This document shows positions 44,401 to 61,600 of a DNA stretch of 64,000 bases, piece by piece (within the stretch, counting starts at the first letter, position 1; each line of letters begins with the position of its first letter). Under the pieces are notes generated by a model, which saw only the letters and a program-made list of their open reading frames with translations, made no database searches and was not told the origin of the DNA. Made by a program: the position numbers and the translations under genes. Where the stretch lies: positions 312,081-376,080 of the forward strand of contig KB310466.1 of NCBI GenBank assembly GCA_000328365.1, read 5' to 3'. This stretch comes from Capitella teleta. Lineage: Eukaryota > Annelida > Polychaeta > Capitellidae.

Positions 44401-45408
44401 TAACCGACGATGATCCTGAATCCTTGAATTGTCGAGTATTTAGGTGCTCTAATGAATTTATGCTCAGTTTTCCCGAACAGGATAAAAATAAATATCTGTA
44501 TACTACTTGTGAATCAGTAAATAGAACGTTCAAGTGATGATTCACAATGTGGGTGGGGGAAACACGCAGCAATGCCCCTGGCGTCCTATTTGAATCATAT
44601 AACTTCGGAAACGGGAAGTTCAACTTCATTTCAGCCTTTTTATAAACACTCTTCTCTATTAATTCCCATTTCCTGCGAGTTTGAGGTACAAGTACACACA
44701 AGCGTCATATATATATATATTAATTTAATCAATTCTAAATACAGAAACTTCTACTTCAAGTCATCGAAATCCGTGTTTACTCTGGAAGAGTCCCAGCGTT
44801 ATTGCTGCAATTTTCAAAGGGGGTGGGGGTACCTCATTACAGAGATAAAATAATAGCATGAAATCCATCCGTCTGTATAATTATCTTCGCCAGAAAACAA
44901 GCACATTTCGTAATATTAACGGTTTTGTTTTCATTTACAATACGAGTAATTTTTTTTTTCTCACCTTGCACCACTTCATTGGAACTTTCTTAATGAACAA
45001 CTCCACACACACGCACTTCTCTCGATAGCTTTAAATAACAATTCAAAACATTGTTTTTTAAATCAGCTTTAATTGCAAATTTTCCTTTTTCTTTCTCTTT
45101 TCGTTATTAATCTATACTTTATGTACACTAAGCTTGCTATGCGCATTTGCATGATTTGCTAGTTAATACGCAAAATGAAAGTTAAGTAAATAAAAAATAA
45201 ATACAGCTAATCACGAGGAGCTAAGGGTGATTACTGTTTCGCTGGCGATTTAAATCGAGTGTCGGTGAGGGCGTCTCCCGCATGCACACTAAATACATAC
45301 TATTTGGTGCAATGATCGAGTATATCTCACTCGCGACGCCGCTCGCCGCAATCTTTTGGTTGTAGACATTTGCAGCGAAGCGTCAGTAGCTCCAGGCGAC
45401 AAGCAGAC
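41438..45408. other. long intergenic stretch, no gene recognised
   Basis: About 4 kb of AT-rich sequence with no frame that I can place in a family on either strand. The last about 170 bp (45240-45408) are richer in CpG (CGCGACGCCGCTCGCCGC near 45334) and directly precede ALAD, so they probably hold its promoter. Confidence 0.5.
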
Positions 45409-48587
<3,179 letters not shown>

Positions 48588-49630
48588 GCGCTCAATAATT
48601 ATATCTCCCTTTAACCCGTGCTATTAGAAATCTGACGCTAACTTTCATGCCATAATTCTGTTACATAATTTCTAATTAGGTTTTTTTTTTCACCACAATT
48701 TTTTTTAATGAGTAAATCATGAATTTTATAATCATTGGTAAAAAAAGTAATGCATCTATTTTGTGAGCAGTATTAACTTGTTGAGTATTCTTGGAGTTCT
48801 GTTTTAATGCGTAACTTTGGAGTTCAATTATTTGGTGTTGGGAAATTCTGACTTTTTTAATGTATGTTTTTTAACTTTAACTTTCACACTCAAATAAACT
48901 CTATACCATGAAGTGTTCCCCTCTGCAAATGTGGCTTCCAGTATGTTCAGATAATCACATAATTAATCTCATCTGATCAGTTGAATTATTGTAATGAGAA
49001 CACATATAACATGTCATTTCTTCAAAACTTTATTTATTTTCACTCAACAACCGATGAGCTAAAATCAAGAGATGAAGGACTAAATGTTGATGAGAAAATA
49101 TGAGTTCATGCATATTAATGACAATGGCACCGGAGAAAGAGTAATGTGGAGACACAAAAATGATCATGATGTTTGTTATTTTTGCTAAGAAAAAGAAACA
49201 ATTACATCAACATGTAGAAATGTTACAAAAATACTCTTCATATTTTTTGCTTATCCATTAACCAGAAGCTTCTTTTGTTCTTCCTGCCTATTTGTGCACT
49301 GAGGCCAGATAGAAAATAAATTATGATTTATATAATTATTGTAAACTTGGCGACTGACAGATTTTGTGACTTTATTCTTTCAAGTTCAGCTCACACAGCA
49401 GATTATAACACAAGTCCCTCGATAATATCGGCCATCAGAATAACCCAAGAATCCTTTTTTGGTAGACCCATTTTAAATCAAACATTTGCAAATTTTTTGA
49501 GCATATAGAACTCAGTTATAACTTGAAAAACAGAGCAAAGATCTGAAAGATGGCACAGTAATCTCAGCATTTTGTGTCCTCAAAACTCTGAAACGAGATT
49601 CACAGTTAATACTAAATCAACAAACACCCG
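48588..49630. other. spacer between convergent ALAD and GABBR1
   Basis: Contains the ALAD 3' UTR and the receptor's 3' UTR on the other strand. No other feature is recognised. Confidence 0.6.
48892..48897 (+). terminator. polyadenylation signal of ALAD
   Basis: AATAAA about 305 bp past the ALAD stop codon. Only the hexamer is seen. Confidence 0.45.
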
Positions 49631-52600
49631 TCAGCAATACGACTCTGAATAATTCTCCTCAGAAAGAGCTGACGTCTTGGAGCTTTTCGCTGTCGAAGAG
49701 AGAGTAGGTAGCGCTGAATCCGATGAGTGGTCGGTAATTATACCGTCTTCATTAGAAGTCCGCAAATGAGTAGGCACACCGTTAGCGCTTAACGAGTCTT
49801 TACAGGCAGCACCGTTGGGAGTCGGATCAACCTTCAGCTCCATCATTGTGTCCGTTTCAGAAAGCGAAACATCGGTTCGGTGCTGTGACGATCCGTGCTC
49901 TGTTGTGCTGGAGTTGGATGCCACGAGAACGGTTGGTGCCTCAATGCTCGCGGTTGTGGTCGTGCTCTTGTGGTTGCCCCTTGTCTCGGTTGGCTCTTCC
50001 AGGGACACGGTTGGAGGGCTGTCAGTGCGGATCTTCACCCTCAGCTGTGCCTTGTGCTGCACCATGAGATTCAACTCCTTCACTTTGACTTCTCTCTGTT
50101 GATGTCAATTAAATAGAGATGCAATGAGGAAGAGGAAGGGGCACTGACCTCAGCAATCTGCTTCTTGAGGTCTTCGTTCTCCTGCAGTAAGCGGTTATGT
50201 CTCTCTTCCTCTTCCCTCGTGGCATTTGTGTCGGTCAGAGCTGTGCTCTCTGCGCCTTCGTGTGGGTTCCGCATCACCTCCATTATCTGTTTGCAAAAAT
50301 GTTTCATAAAATACGTGAAGAGAGGCTTCGACAGACCTTTGGGACAAAAATGAGACCCATTGCCAGGAAGCTGCTGAGTAGAATTGCAACAGCCACGAAG
50401 GCAAAGCTGGCGTCTTGATGAGAACCGATGATGAGCGTCACTGGAGCCGTTATGATGCATAGAACCTACGGCACAAAATACGTTATGATTATACTGGCTG
50501 TGACGATCATAAATGCGTTATGATTAAAGAAAGCAGACGATAAATACGTTCTGATTGACACTTACCACTATATTATATATACTCATTCCAACAAAACGGG
50601 AGTCGTTGACTTGTACAACTTTCACGTTGCGCGTCTCGTAGGCCAAGAGAATTCCGAAGAGAAGTAGGATGCCTTTGTAACTGAACACCACTCCTGGAAT
50701 AATACACCGAAAAACACATTGTAATTGAATAACGACAAGGCCCTCAAATTATTGAGATAATATGGACCCATCAATCAGGGCGCTGAGATTTAATTGCTTT
50801 CATTGGAGAACGTTAACCTTACGCTATCAATTAGCCTATAAGAAAATTGGTGATAATTCATCAATTGTTAGTACCGGGCAATTGCCTAAAGAGGCAGTTA
50901 CATAAGATTCTAGAGCCCGAATCCCCTGATGGCGGTTGTTGGCTGGAGGCGTGATATCCAGCCGTGTTTCCACACTCCTGGCGTGTGACACATCTAATTA
51001 CACACATAATTAATGAATTATCTAACAAAATGCTGGCTGCAGCACACAACCTCATGAGGCTCCCCGTTGAGTACAGGCATCAATTATATTAATTAATCCC
51101 CGTTTCAACGTTCAGAGCTCTGTGATTAAACTGATAATGCTGAAGAGTGTACATTGCAGAGGTCAGAGAAATGGAACGGCTTAAGAGCGCCTGACACCAT
51201 AGAAACATCCATTTGAAAACGAAATTTTAAATTTGTTCTATTTTTTGGGTTTAGAGATCTTGACCAACCCACATAAAGCATATAAACACGCAGTGTGATT
51301 ACTCACCAAGCCAAATGTTGAGATACTTTGAAGTGCAGAACTCTAGTTGGGGCTCATACTGCATATCTTTGTCTGCCACTTCCGGTGTTTCCAGAGGAAA
51401 CATCTCGATATCCACATACAGAGGGTCGATGACCTGCCAAGCGGTCAGGATGATGAGGTCTATGACGAGGAAGATTCCCAGCACGAGATACATCTCCCAG
51501 TCTCTCAGGGCCTTTTGTCGGAGGAGAGGGAATACCAAGGTGCAATTAATTGCAAGGAAATAATTTCAGATATATTTTTTAATGAATCTCAATTTATAAC
51601 ATGTTAATATGATATAATTTGCAAAACTGCAGACGATAAATTCTATCAATTGATTCCATATTATGACTTGAGATTGGCGATCAATTGTCAGGATTTCATT
51701 ACAAATTTACAGAATTCTCATCAATCAAAACTGAGTGAATAATTGAAAGATTGAGACTGAGACCCCCTCATGATGGGTGAATGACTGACAGGATTGTTTG
51801 CTCGCAATATTAAGTTATGAACTCATAGAAGGAAGAAAAAAAAAAGAAGAGGTAAAAAAAACTTGAACATGATAGCACAATGGCACAAGTAATAATGGTC
51901 GCTGCATACGAGAGAGCATGTCTCACAGACTATTCACTTGTGTCATAAAAGAGACACACCACTACATGGCTCATCTTACACGCAGACGCGACAAACGCGT
52001 GACGGCACAATGAAGGCTCAGATTCTCACCTTTATTTCCTTCTTGCGATGCGTCGTCAAACGATAAATGGTCCAGACTTTGGAGAACATTGAGCCGTACG
52101 CAAGGCTGAAGCCAATGCAGAGAACCCACGATCGAACCTGGAGGTCGTGTCATTAAGAGATTGAAGGAAGAGGTCGAGTGTTACCTGGCATAGGGAGGAA
52201 AAGTGCTTGCGTTGTATGTGGGCACCATCCAAACCCTGAAGAAAAATACAGCAGAAGCAGACTATGCAGCCAACCAGCATGGCGTTGTTGACGTGCGGTT
52301 GTGACAAACGAATTATCCTGTGAACATGTGATGAGATGAATTAAGCAATAGCATAGTCACTCATACCTTCGCTGGACATTGACGCAATTGAAAGCCAGCA
52401 ACAAAATCGCGGTGATGATTCCAAAGGAGGCTAGCAAGCACATTGCAATGAACAGGCCGATGGACACAGTGCGCAGTATCGGCCGTACGATTGTTTTGTC
52501 CTCGGGTTTCTTTCCACCTGCAACAAAATTGAAGCATTGATTATCGAAGTCCACAGGTCAATAGATCTCACCTGGCCACCGCTCGTTATTGAACCAATCA

Positions 52601-55600
52601 AGTTTATTGCTGCCAAAGTCATACAAACCTACAACGTTGTATTTCCCTTCTGCAAAGAGAGAAAAAAAAGAAAAGTAAATGAAATATTCAGTTAGAGAAG
52701 AAGAAAACTCATTGGAGTTCTTTCATAATGCATTAACTTAGCCAGAAGGGGAGAATTAGGAGTGCATTGTCCATAAAATGAAGTCATATTACTTCAACCG
52801 CATTTAGAAATACATGTATACTGAAAAATCACTCACCCCACATCTGTTCGATCTGCGTCCACGTAATTCTGTCTCCTTCTGAGTTGAAAGCCACGCGACC
52901 CTGCAAAGTCAGAATACATAATCAAAGATTATTCAAAGAAAACTCAACTCACAGAAACCCCTGTAAAGTTGGTTGAATTCATGGCGGAATAAATCTCCCT
53001 CATGATGGCTTGATTTGAATAATCAAAATCTTCCAAACTCAGTCCCTTCTTGGTCAGGCTAAAAAGTACAAAATATGAAGTCAAGTAAAACTTGATAGCA
53101 ATACCAACTCACGATGTCTGCGTTTTGTTCAGGGCCAGTGCAAGCGCCCACACAGCGTCATACGCTAGCGGGGCCTCAACGTACCCGGTCACGGACAAAG
53201 GGTCGTGCTGTCCATCAGGTCGTTCAACTTTCTGTTCAATAATTTCTTTGAACTGATTCGACGTCTGAATAATATAAAATGGGTAAAATTTTTGACTTCT
53301 CATTTGTCTCACCAGGCCAGAAATTGTGGGAGTTTCACCGTCTGGGTTGAGCATGAGACCCTCTGTGGTGAAGTGACCCTCCAGTGCCTCCTTCAGGTTG
53401 TCGACTGTGCAGTTAATATTGGAGTCTTCTTGGGCATACCAGTTATCAGGGTACCATCCAATGATGAACCACACGTACTTGGGACCGTACAGCTTCTGCT
53501 TGTACACCTGGAAAAAAAAATCGTGAAACAAAATCGTAAATCATAACTGATTCATTTCAGGAAACATTAATAGCAATATTGCGGCTCGGATGCTTCTCAT
53601 TGATGTTGTGTTAAGCGATCAGATGAGACGTAATCATAACTCATAGGCGGCATTCACTGTGAAAACAGTTCACCAAAACATCTTATATCTTATGAACTTT
53701 CCACAAGGCAGCTGCCATAACAGACTCAGATTGCATCAGAGGAATGAAACGCCGCAAAACCCATCAGACAGAAAACATTGAATTTGCACAGACACTGAGA
53801 CTCGTGCATAGGCAAAACATATAATATATTATCAGATTATTTTCTTCAGAATTCCCATGGCAGAGTTGAATACACAAAACATTTAGTTTCCGAATAAAAT
53901 AAAGTTGACTTCGCGCTCACCTCACAGAACACCCTCCGTGCCATGTTCTCGTAGAACAAACCGACGATGATTCTCGCATCTTGTCTCTGAAAAAAACAAG
54001 AAACAAAAAAACCCATTAAAGGTCATTGACCTCGCTCACTTATTAGCTTATACAATTAAACATCCAATGAACTACAGACAATTGCTCCGATTGCGTCACA
54101 TGTTCAGTAGACTTTCGGCACAGTTTACGGACAAGCGCTTAATCAGATTAAGCCGTCTCTCTTTCGGCGCCAAGAATTAGCAAAACCACCCGAAAAGCGT
54201 TTTTTTCCTGTTACACAAAATCACGGAAAGGTTGCCGCACGAGCCACGTGCTAGCAATTCAAGTCACTATAACTCATGAATATTCAATTATTCACGAGAC
54301 ACAGTATATCCAATTACTCAAATATCCAATATACATTAAAGTAGATGCGCTTGAGATCTGCGGGGATGCATAATTATACGCTAATATTTCCGGCTCGACA
54401 TCGCAGTAAGACGATTGCTGGAATTCCAAAACTACTAGTACATCATTATATCTGGTTTATGTATATAGGTTAATCGGTACACGACATACTCGAGAACGAG
54501 GAAGGGCGACCGAGAACTCTAGAAAGCGAGACCCTGAACACCTTGTCACCTTGAGTTCATTACGCCCTATTCGCCTTTAGCGTCGCACTTACACAGCAGC
54601 ATCGCAGCCGTGCATTGTAGACATGAGCATGGAAGTGGTCCCGTTTCGAGGGCATTCTCAGTCGAGACGGCCTTTTGGAAATGTGATGCTATCATTATTA
54701 GAGAGGATTGCAGACAGCGAAAAAAAAAAAAAAAAAAAAAAAATGAGGAGCAAAATTGCTTTCTGTATGGTTTAAGCCGAAAAAGGAGGGACGTAGAGAG
54801 CACAAGAGAGAAGATATACATTAATTTATAAATATAGCCAATAGTACCTAGCACCGAATGCTGAAGGCATATGCCATATGGGACACCAGTACCTATATCA
54901 TATAATAGGAAAATAGGGAATACATTTACAAGCCACGTTACGACTCCGCCAGCGTTTCGCATATGCAACTGATAGTCTATCATTAGTAGCCCTATCAAGT
55001 CATCATGTTCATTAACGTTGATCAAGCCATGTATTGCCCAATAGACTTCTAGTTGATCCGTGTCAAGGGAGAAAGTGGAAAAGTGGATTACACACAGTTC
55101 CTGTTCGTATTTACAGACGGCGGCAATTATATTCCAGTATTATTATATAACTGTTTTATAATGTGAAGTACGTGTTCCCATGCCAGGGTAGGATGGGTAT
55201 TCCAAGACTGGGAGCACGTGACTATGGTGGGGGGTCACACTAAGGTCATCTTGATCACATGACGGTGCCCGTTCCCCCAATAGATTCCACGAAATGATAG
55301 CACTCTGGCAGTTTCCAGCAAAATTAGATCCACACACAACAATGGAGACACGGGTAGACCAGATGGGTAGACAATGGAAAGTTGTGTAATCAAAGAAATT
55401 GAGTGTTTACTATGAGGCAAATGGAAGCAATCACGCCACACGCGGATGTCATGTATTACATATCAAATAAACAAAGTAAGGGGCCGTTCAGACCACCGTA
55501 AACAATTATCAAGATGAGTTTACATTGAGCATACGCACAGGGATTAAATTTAGTCCGATATTATGGAGTGTAGAAGCCAGTATTCACGGTAGATAGAGTA

Positions 55601-58600
55601 TACTGCATACACGTAAGTCTCACATCATGATCATATACATTGGTTGGCGATAGGCTTATGAATGGTTGATGATTTAATGTAGATCAGAGCTAAAGGACCG
55701 AGGCCTCTGGTGATCTTATCTCAGTAATCTGTGATTTTGATTAATACACGAAACAGACCAATGTCAGAACGAGGCAGACGCCGGCACAAATAGAGAGTAA
55801 TGACGTCATAGACTAGGGTGGCAATCTGCGATTGAATTGGCCGCAAAACTACTTTTATGTTTTCTGCGGTCTCCCTGTACTTGGACCGTAGAATAGTCAC
55901 GGTGACCGTTGGGAGAACAGTTATTGCTAGAAATGTATTTTGATGTTGACCCCAGCTCCCTTTGTTGGGTTGCGGATGCAATCATGCTATTTCATCAGAT
56001 GCAATTTCGCATAGACTTGCGTCAATGTATTTTATTTATTACTTTTTTTTTCTCCCCCCCTTCCCCCCTTTTTTAAAGTCAAGAAATGGATGGCATATAT
56101 GTGTCTGAACTGACTTTTGTTTCTTGTTTTTGTTTTGTTCTTCTGCTCTTTTCTTCGCCATATTTCCATGTTCATTTTTGGACGAATAAAGATATATATG
56201 TATATATCTGTTAAACATTTTTGCAGTTCGATCGTAAGACTTTACAAGCGTCTGGATGTGAAAAGAAAAGAGAAAAGGCCAATTCGTTATGATCTGCTTT
56301 CACATGTACATATATGCGTAATTTGGGACTTTTTCAAAGGGGATTTGGGTATGTTTGTGGGATCTGAATAATTGTGCCAGTGTCTGTGCAGCCAGTCTGT
56401 TCCACACCCATCCTGAGGAGCGTGATGCATGTGTAGCCCATATGCATCGACCAGAAGGGTGTTGTTGGTGAGTTGCCCATGCAGGGACTGCCCGCCAAGC
56501 GATAACAGCTCCTGTCAGTGTAATGATAATTTGCGAGTCTTCGATCGGGCGTCTTGCGAGCAGCGTTCGCCAATTAATTTACGATCCTTCGCAATTATCG
56601 CTCATATGAGAAGCGCCGGTGATATCGCAAGGCTTGATAGTGATTGCGCCGGCCCCTCTGATCCGGAGACGCCGGTAACCGGTGTTCATGACGACACTGG
56701 ATTGCTTTCATTTGCGCTTCGGTATAATTGCTTGCTTTAATATAAACACGCTCTGTTGGCGGGAGATTGGGGTAGCTAGAAAGCGGACCAGTGCATGGGG
56801 TGCGATTAGGACATAGTTTAGCACCCGGGAGTGGGGAGCTAAGGGCAAAGGGTGTATGGGCAGGCCAGCCAATAGTACAACACGGACGTTGCAGGCTAAA
56901 GGCGCGTTTTCTTTCAAAACTGGAGCAGACGTGCTCTACATACAGACTCAGGGCAGGGCGAGGAAAACCCAATTGTAGCACACCTCTGGAGACAACTGAA
57001 TGGACTGATTCAAAGATGTAGGTTTGACCTTCATTCGACCCCAGAGCAGAGTTGTTACCAAGGCAACCAGAAAGAGTTAAACGCGATTATTGAAGCAGAA
57101 ACTCGGATGAAACGAAGCTCTGGAAGCAAACAAATCGGAGCAGACAATGAATGGTCTCAGCGTTGCAAAGGGATGTTTCCAATTAGCACGGAGGGTACAT
57201 GCACTGAGGGTTTATAGTAAAGAGTACAAACATGAATAACACACCTTCAAGTTTCTCACGGCATTTGCAGGATCCGTCAGAAAACTAGTGCGGACAGCAA
57301 TCTCGATATTTGCATGGTTGACGCGATCCTCTAAGTCCTCGATAGTCTAATAAAGGAAATGAAAAAAAGACGAGTATGAATAATTAATGAACATTCATGA
57401 ATATTAGCACATATACTAACCGAGGTGAACACTTCTTGAGTCTCCTGTATTGTGGCGATCCTATTCCAGCCAAACTTCTTAAACAGTTTCACTCGGGTAG
57501 GGTTATGCAGGGTGGCGGACGGGTGCGTCCGGAAGAAAGTTGGGAATCTCTCTCGGTTGGACAGAGCGGGAGAGCTGGATCCGTACGAGAGCTGAGCAAG
57601 TAGAAGACCAGCATGAGGAACACGCGCTTGTTTGTGTCCAGAGAATCAAATTCCGTGTCACGGAGAGCGTCGCAAATGCACTAGTGTGGTCGGGAACCGG
57701 AAGTCAGATGGCGGCTAACAATGGTCTACACTTTATGATTTTTTTGGGGGGATTTTTTATATGAATTTGCGGCTGCCGATCACGTGACAGGAGTGCTTCC
57801 GGTTGCTTCCATTATGGGAGGCTAATGGACAGAAGTGAGAGGAGGAAGAGGAGGAGAAGGAGGAGGGAGATTTATTCCGGAGGAAGTTTTCTCCTTTGTC
57901 GTCATAACGACAGTAGTCACGCTCTTGCGCATCAATGACATAGTAAGCACTTAATGAACTGTGCACGTGACCATAGTCTCGCCACGATTGTTTTACACTA
58001 CTAGTTTAGCTATCTCGGTTCAGATGCAAAGTATAAGTAAATTGACAAAATGCGCGATAATATATACATGTATACCAGTATAAAAGCTAAGCATATAACA
58101 TTACACCTTTGCAATAACAATACACGTACTTATTCTCTATTTGCATTACGCTGTAAGCAAACTGAGCATAGACGCCAATTAATCATTAAATCGATCGCTT
58201 TCATATAACTACTTGTCTACTACAAGCAGTGTTGTTTTGTGTAATAATATTACGTAAAACAACGCTGCTTGTAATGCAACAAACAAAGGGCCACAAACGC
58301 AAACGCGGCACACGATGGAGTTTACAGAAAGCACTTTTTATGATGACCAAACTGGCAAAAGAAACACAAATGCTAATATAACATTCATGGCATCAGATTC
58401 GTCAAGTGGATCAAACAAACGTCATGAGCAAATAAACCTGGATGCCTCCGCGTATAAATGAATAAGTAAACGAAAATCAAGGACTAACAGAAGCCGCTAG
58501 ATCTCGTAACCATGCATACAGGAAGAGATGCCTACCACGACCAGGTTCCACATCCTGGCAGCCTGTCCAACGAATCTGGAGACAACGCTGCAACCAGGAC

Positions 58601-58673
58601 CCAGGAGCATGATCTTGGGAGGAGGGTTGTAGAGCAGTTCGTAGAGGACGTTCATCCCAAGGCCGGGTTGGCA
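49631..58673 (-). CDS. GABBR1: metabotropic GABA-B receptor, subunit 1 type (N-terminus not found)
   Basis: Class C G-protein-coupled receptor. Seventeen exons in phase: 58673-58536, 57591-57421, 57346-57245, 53986-53921, 53507-53313, 53264-53113, 53058-52953, 52900-52837, 52649-52572, 52517-52367, 52317-52185, 52137-52030, 51511-51307, 50693-50566, 50465-50337, 50286-50149 and 50095-49631; 842 residues. The N-terminal part of the venus-flytrap domain and the signal peptide lie further 5' and I could not find them. Ligand-domain blocks: [77 protein letters not shown]. Seven membrane helices follow (exons 10-15), with [19 protein letters not shown] in the sixth. Then a coiled coil, [18 protein letters not shown] with REVKVKELN, typical of GABA-B dimerisation, and a Ser/Thr-rich tail. 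Introns are mostly 41-350 bp; one is only 50 bp (50287-50336) and intron 3 is 3.3 kb. Confidence 0.95.
53987..57244 (-). other. large intron 3 of GABBR1
   Basis: 3.3 kb without a recognisable gene or transposon protein. It contains an A run of about 23 at 54720-54743 and a T/C-rich tract near 56043-56076. Open frames near 54567-55025 and 55721-55981 have no family resemblance. Confidence 0.55.
57690..57810. promoter_or_regulatory. ETS/YY1/E-box cluster in a GABBR1 intron
   Basis: Within 110 bp are ACCGGAAGT (57696-57704, ETS), AGATGGCGG (about 57707-57715, YY1-like), CACGTG (57781-57786) and CTTCCGGT (57796-57803, ETS in reverse). This density is that of a housekeeping-type promoter, yet it lies in the intron above exon 2 of the receptor. 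It may drive a shorter receptor transcript or an unseen non-coding RNA. Motif evidence only. Confidence 0.35.
58221..58273. repeat. 53-bp inverted repeat
   Basis: Arms TACAAGCAGTGTTGTTTT and AAAACAACGCTGCTTGTA pair with one mismatch around a 17-base centre, itself nearly palindromic (GTAATAATATTAC). Class unknown; it could be a very small palindromic element. Confidence 0.75.
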
Positions 58674-61600
58674 CTGTAAGAAGAGGGAATGAAAGATTGG
58701 TGAAATATGAGGCTGCTCCTTTTCAAGTGATGAGAATGCATAATTATACGAAGGAGGTGCTTTTGGAGCCTTATTTAACGCGAGTATAGAGCTGAGAAAC
58801 AACTGGACCAAGGGTCTTGATATTGAAGGATGGGCGGTGAGGATTCGAACTTTGGATAAGCCGAGAGACTGGTGAGGGAAGAAGACTGTACATTGGACAG
58901 TCTAATCTCGATCCGTCAAAGTGCCGGGGTATTACATCGACGCATAGAGATTTTGACGTATGGTACCGGAGATTACGAAGTAGCTATAAGAGTCGATTTG
59001 TTATTATAATGTACAGAACGAATACTGAAACGATTTAATCATTTAAACTCTCCGCTCGGATCCTGGATCTTTTTTACCAAGCCACGATTGTCAGCACCCT
59101 CACTTTCGACCTTTCCATCTGGGGTGCTGGCATCAAATGAATCTAGCAACCGGAAAATTAACAAAATTAGGAAAATAGGAATGAAGATCTCCCAAAAGTA
59201 CTTGACAACATTCAAAAATCTACATATCAATAGAACTGTGAAATTCGCCCCCAAAAACTAAAGATGACTCCATCCACCCCGGCCTTTTCGGACCAATTCA
59301 AACCTTTACCATCAAACCACCGCCTCAGGACCCATCTCTCTAAAATCAATACACTCAATTAGTCCTTGAGCTGGCAGCCCAAATTAAAAAAAAAAAAAAA
59401 AAAAAAAGAAAAAGAAAAAAAAAAGGTACCAACAATTCGGGCAAAACGAGACAGTGAATTTTATAATATTCAACATCCCTAGTTAACGTTTTGGCGTGAT
59501 AGCAGTATCAAAATGGTAGCTTATGAATCAAAAACACGTTTTGTTTTGAAAATGGTAGGGGTGTGTCTAAAAGGATTACATATTTCTAAATGTGTTTAGT
59601 GTGAGCTCCACAAATTATTTATGTCCATAGATTTCATTTCAAAATATGTATAACTGCAAGTAAAACCCATGATACGGTTGTCAGTTGCACCCTAAACTGG
59701 AAAGTGATTATTTTTGGCTGAAATGTGCGGTTGTAGGACTGATTTTGAGTAGTTAATTATTAAAATATGTCTCTGATAGTTTCCTATATAACTCTGCTAA
59801 AATTATAGTTATACTACTAAAGTTTTTACCAAAGTGATTCCCATTCATATCGCAATTAGAAAATGTAACAAAATTAGAAATTGTTCATTAATTAAATTAA
59901 TTATGCGAAAATACGTAACCCTATTCCCTAATTGGCGACCGTGGTCAATAAGAATAAATTTACAATATCAGCCGTACTTTTAATTTTAAGGCTGCATAAG
60001 TCAATAAAAACTAAACAGGGTCATACCGATAACTAAAATACGGTCCTAATTATAGTTGGTAAATTAATTTTCGATTAATGAACTAATTAGTTGTAAAAAA
60101 ATCTTTTTTTTTTTTATCTTATCTTATCTCATCTTATCTTACAAATCATCATTTAAAGCAACTCTAACATTTGTAACATTTATAACTTTCAATGTTTCAA
60201 TGTTCGAGCATGAATGTAATTTTGAAACTCCAATGTAAGAACGATAGCATTGGTTTCTGTGGCAATTGCTCGGTATCGTGCAGCAAACTACGCATATACG
60301 TATACAGACACAAGTTGACGTCTAACTATGAAACTTAAGAAACCCGTATAGCTACAGCAGCAGCAGCAGCACCAGTATAGAGCCCTTTAGTGGAACCGGG
60401 TGCATTCCTGGTCGCAATAAAGCGTCCTTGGTTTCCCTCGGCCTGTTAGCGGCGTCTATCAGGCCAATTCTGGTGTTGACAAGTGCTCATTTTCTTGCCG
60501 ATTACTTTTCATCGGATTCGGAGTCCAATTGCGGCTGATCAAGCGCTAAAACAGGAACGTGAAGCCATCAAGCGAGTGACCCATCGCCCCGCTGCACGCA
60601 CACCACGACGGATACGTCCGCTGCCATGAGCGATGCACGCCGAATGCCGACATTTCACACCATTAGGATCGAGGTTTCGTTGTTGTAATGATCAAGAATG
60701 ATCAAGACATCGATGTGTCATTGCTGGCTTATCGGATGACGAGCAACGTATTCAGAGGTCGAAGGGCATAGTGGAAATGTGCCGAGTTCGCTAAAGTCCT
60801 CATTATTCAGACTTGCAGCTTTTTTTTATGCCAGTCGCTGTACATGCCTGTCGGGCTCCTTCGAGCTAATGGCACGGCCGGCGTCTTGGGCGACTGCAAT
60901 TCCCTTACAGCCATAACTTTAACCGATCGTCAATGTCGTTTCGGGTCGAATCTGAAATCGATGGTTGCGTTGGAAGAATAGTGGATTCATTTGCAGAAGC
61001 AGCTCTTGGGCGGGCGATATCGGTTTATTGCGATGGGATTTCATAGCCTTATGGTTCCGTTCGGATAGGGCAACAGTACGCAATTCCTATCTACTCTAAT
61101 GGCGTTATATAGAGTGGCGTTAGACAAAAGCCTGATGACGTCACGATTGCACGCAACACGTCGTGCGCAACGCCTTTTTTTGCTGACTCAGCAGCACAAT
61201 GCCGTCACGTATGGAAGACCCACAGGTGGAGACGTCACGGAGAGGTAATTGGGGTTCCGACGTTATGAAACCCTAACAAAGCACTTGGGAGAAGGACAGA
61301 AAGGAGGGGGGGGGGGGGGTAATAACAACGGGAAGAAATAAGCAGCGGCTGGAGGAGCATCGCCCGCCACGAGGAGGATCAACATCATGACCTCTATCTC
61401 ACCGGAAGTTCCTCGTTCCTAAGACCATGTAATTAGGTCACGCCGCAAATGGACAGCAATCGAAATGGACATCGCATAGCAGCCGAGATGGACAGCGTAT
61501 GGGTCACGACGTGAGATGCATTCTGCTTTGTTATATAACCGAGAATGAGGAATAATGGGATACGCAATCCCGAACGTCATGACTTCGGGATTAGGGATAA

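Noticed and set aside
54567-55025. Open frame of 152 codons in the large GABBR1 intron
   Set aside because: It reads through an A run (giving a Phe run) and has no recognisable domain.
55721-55981. Open frame of 86 codons in the large GABBR1 intron
   Set aside because: No homology that I can name and no consistent splice context; likely chance.
59039-59254. Small membrane-protein-like frame as the missing receptor N-terminus
   Set aside because: It lacks the venus-flytrap start and does not join the exon at 58673 in any sensible way.
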